From assembly GCA_002451855.1 (NCBI GenBank), contig DKDS01000104.1:1-6131 (forward strand): 6,131 nt of DNA. Reading direction: 5' to 3'. A program made the position numbers and the translations under genes. The first letter of the stretch is position 1, and the number at the start of each line of letters is the position of its first letter. The stretch comes from Ruminococcaceae bacterium UBA6842 (lineage in GTDB: Bacteria; Bacillota; Clostridia; Oscillospirales; Acutalibacteraceae). The notes under the pieces were generated by a model. That model ran no database searches and was not told the DNA's origin. It saw only the letters and a program-made list of their open reading frames with translations. This document shows positions 6,119 through 6,131 of this stretch, in pieces.

Positions 6119-6131
6119 GAGCAACGGCGTT
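6119..6131 (+). promoter_or_regulatory. third ANTAR-type hexaloop hairpin, cut by the window edge
   Basis: AGC before and GTT after the loop AACGGC (6123-6128) give three pairs (C-G, G-U, A-U) before the sequence ends. The loop is identical to P2 of the glnN leader. The third stem pair is A-U where P1 and P2 have G-C. It lies about 14 nt from the predicted start of the divergent transcript, much as P1 lies 11 nt from its own start. Confidence 0.55.

Overview
This window looks like a chromosomal segment from an anaerobic Firmicute, probably of class Clostridia. The reasons are a type III glutamine synthetase, strong AGGAGG-type ribosome sites, TTGACA/TATAAT promoters, A/T-rich intergenic DNA and RNA attenuators. 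The Oscillospiraceae/Ruminococcaceae-like gut lineages are my best guess, but the species cannot be fixed from this sequence.

Layout, left to right. Bases 1-115 hold the 3' end of a rightward gene for a DMT/EamA-type membrane transporter. It converges on a bidirectional intrinsic terminator at 114-168. A leftward three-gene nitrogen-assimilation operon follows, in transcription order: glnN (type III glutamine synthetase, 5738-3648), an ammonium channel fused to a C-terminal PII sensor (3619-1832), and asnB (glutamine-hydrolysing asparagine synthetase, 1752-169). The glnN-amt gap is 28 nt. The amt-asnB gap is 79 nt and carries a strong hairpin. Bases 5739-6131 hold no gene that I can support, but they are dense with regulatory structure.

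The control region has two divergent, near-consensus housekeeping promoters. Each has a related dyad placed exactly 43 nt upstream of its -35 box, in mirror-image orientation. The leftward transcript begins with a leader of about 160 nt containing two intrinsic terminators in tandem. The 5' arm of each terminator can instead fold into a small hairpin with a six-base loop (AAGGGC and AACGGC) that has A at position 1 and G at position 4, the hallmark of ANTAR-protein RNA targets. The divergent rightward transcript, cut off by the window edge, starts with a third AACGGC loop whose visible stem carries a G-C to A-U change that keeps the pairing. I infer a nitrogen-responsive regulon under both a DNA-binding regulator and ANTAR-type antitermination.

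The genes form one pathway. The channel brings in ammonium and is gated by its own PII domain. Glutamine synthetase fixes the ammonium into glutamine. AsnB passes the glutamine amide nitrogen on to aspartate.
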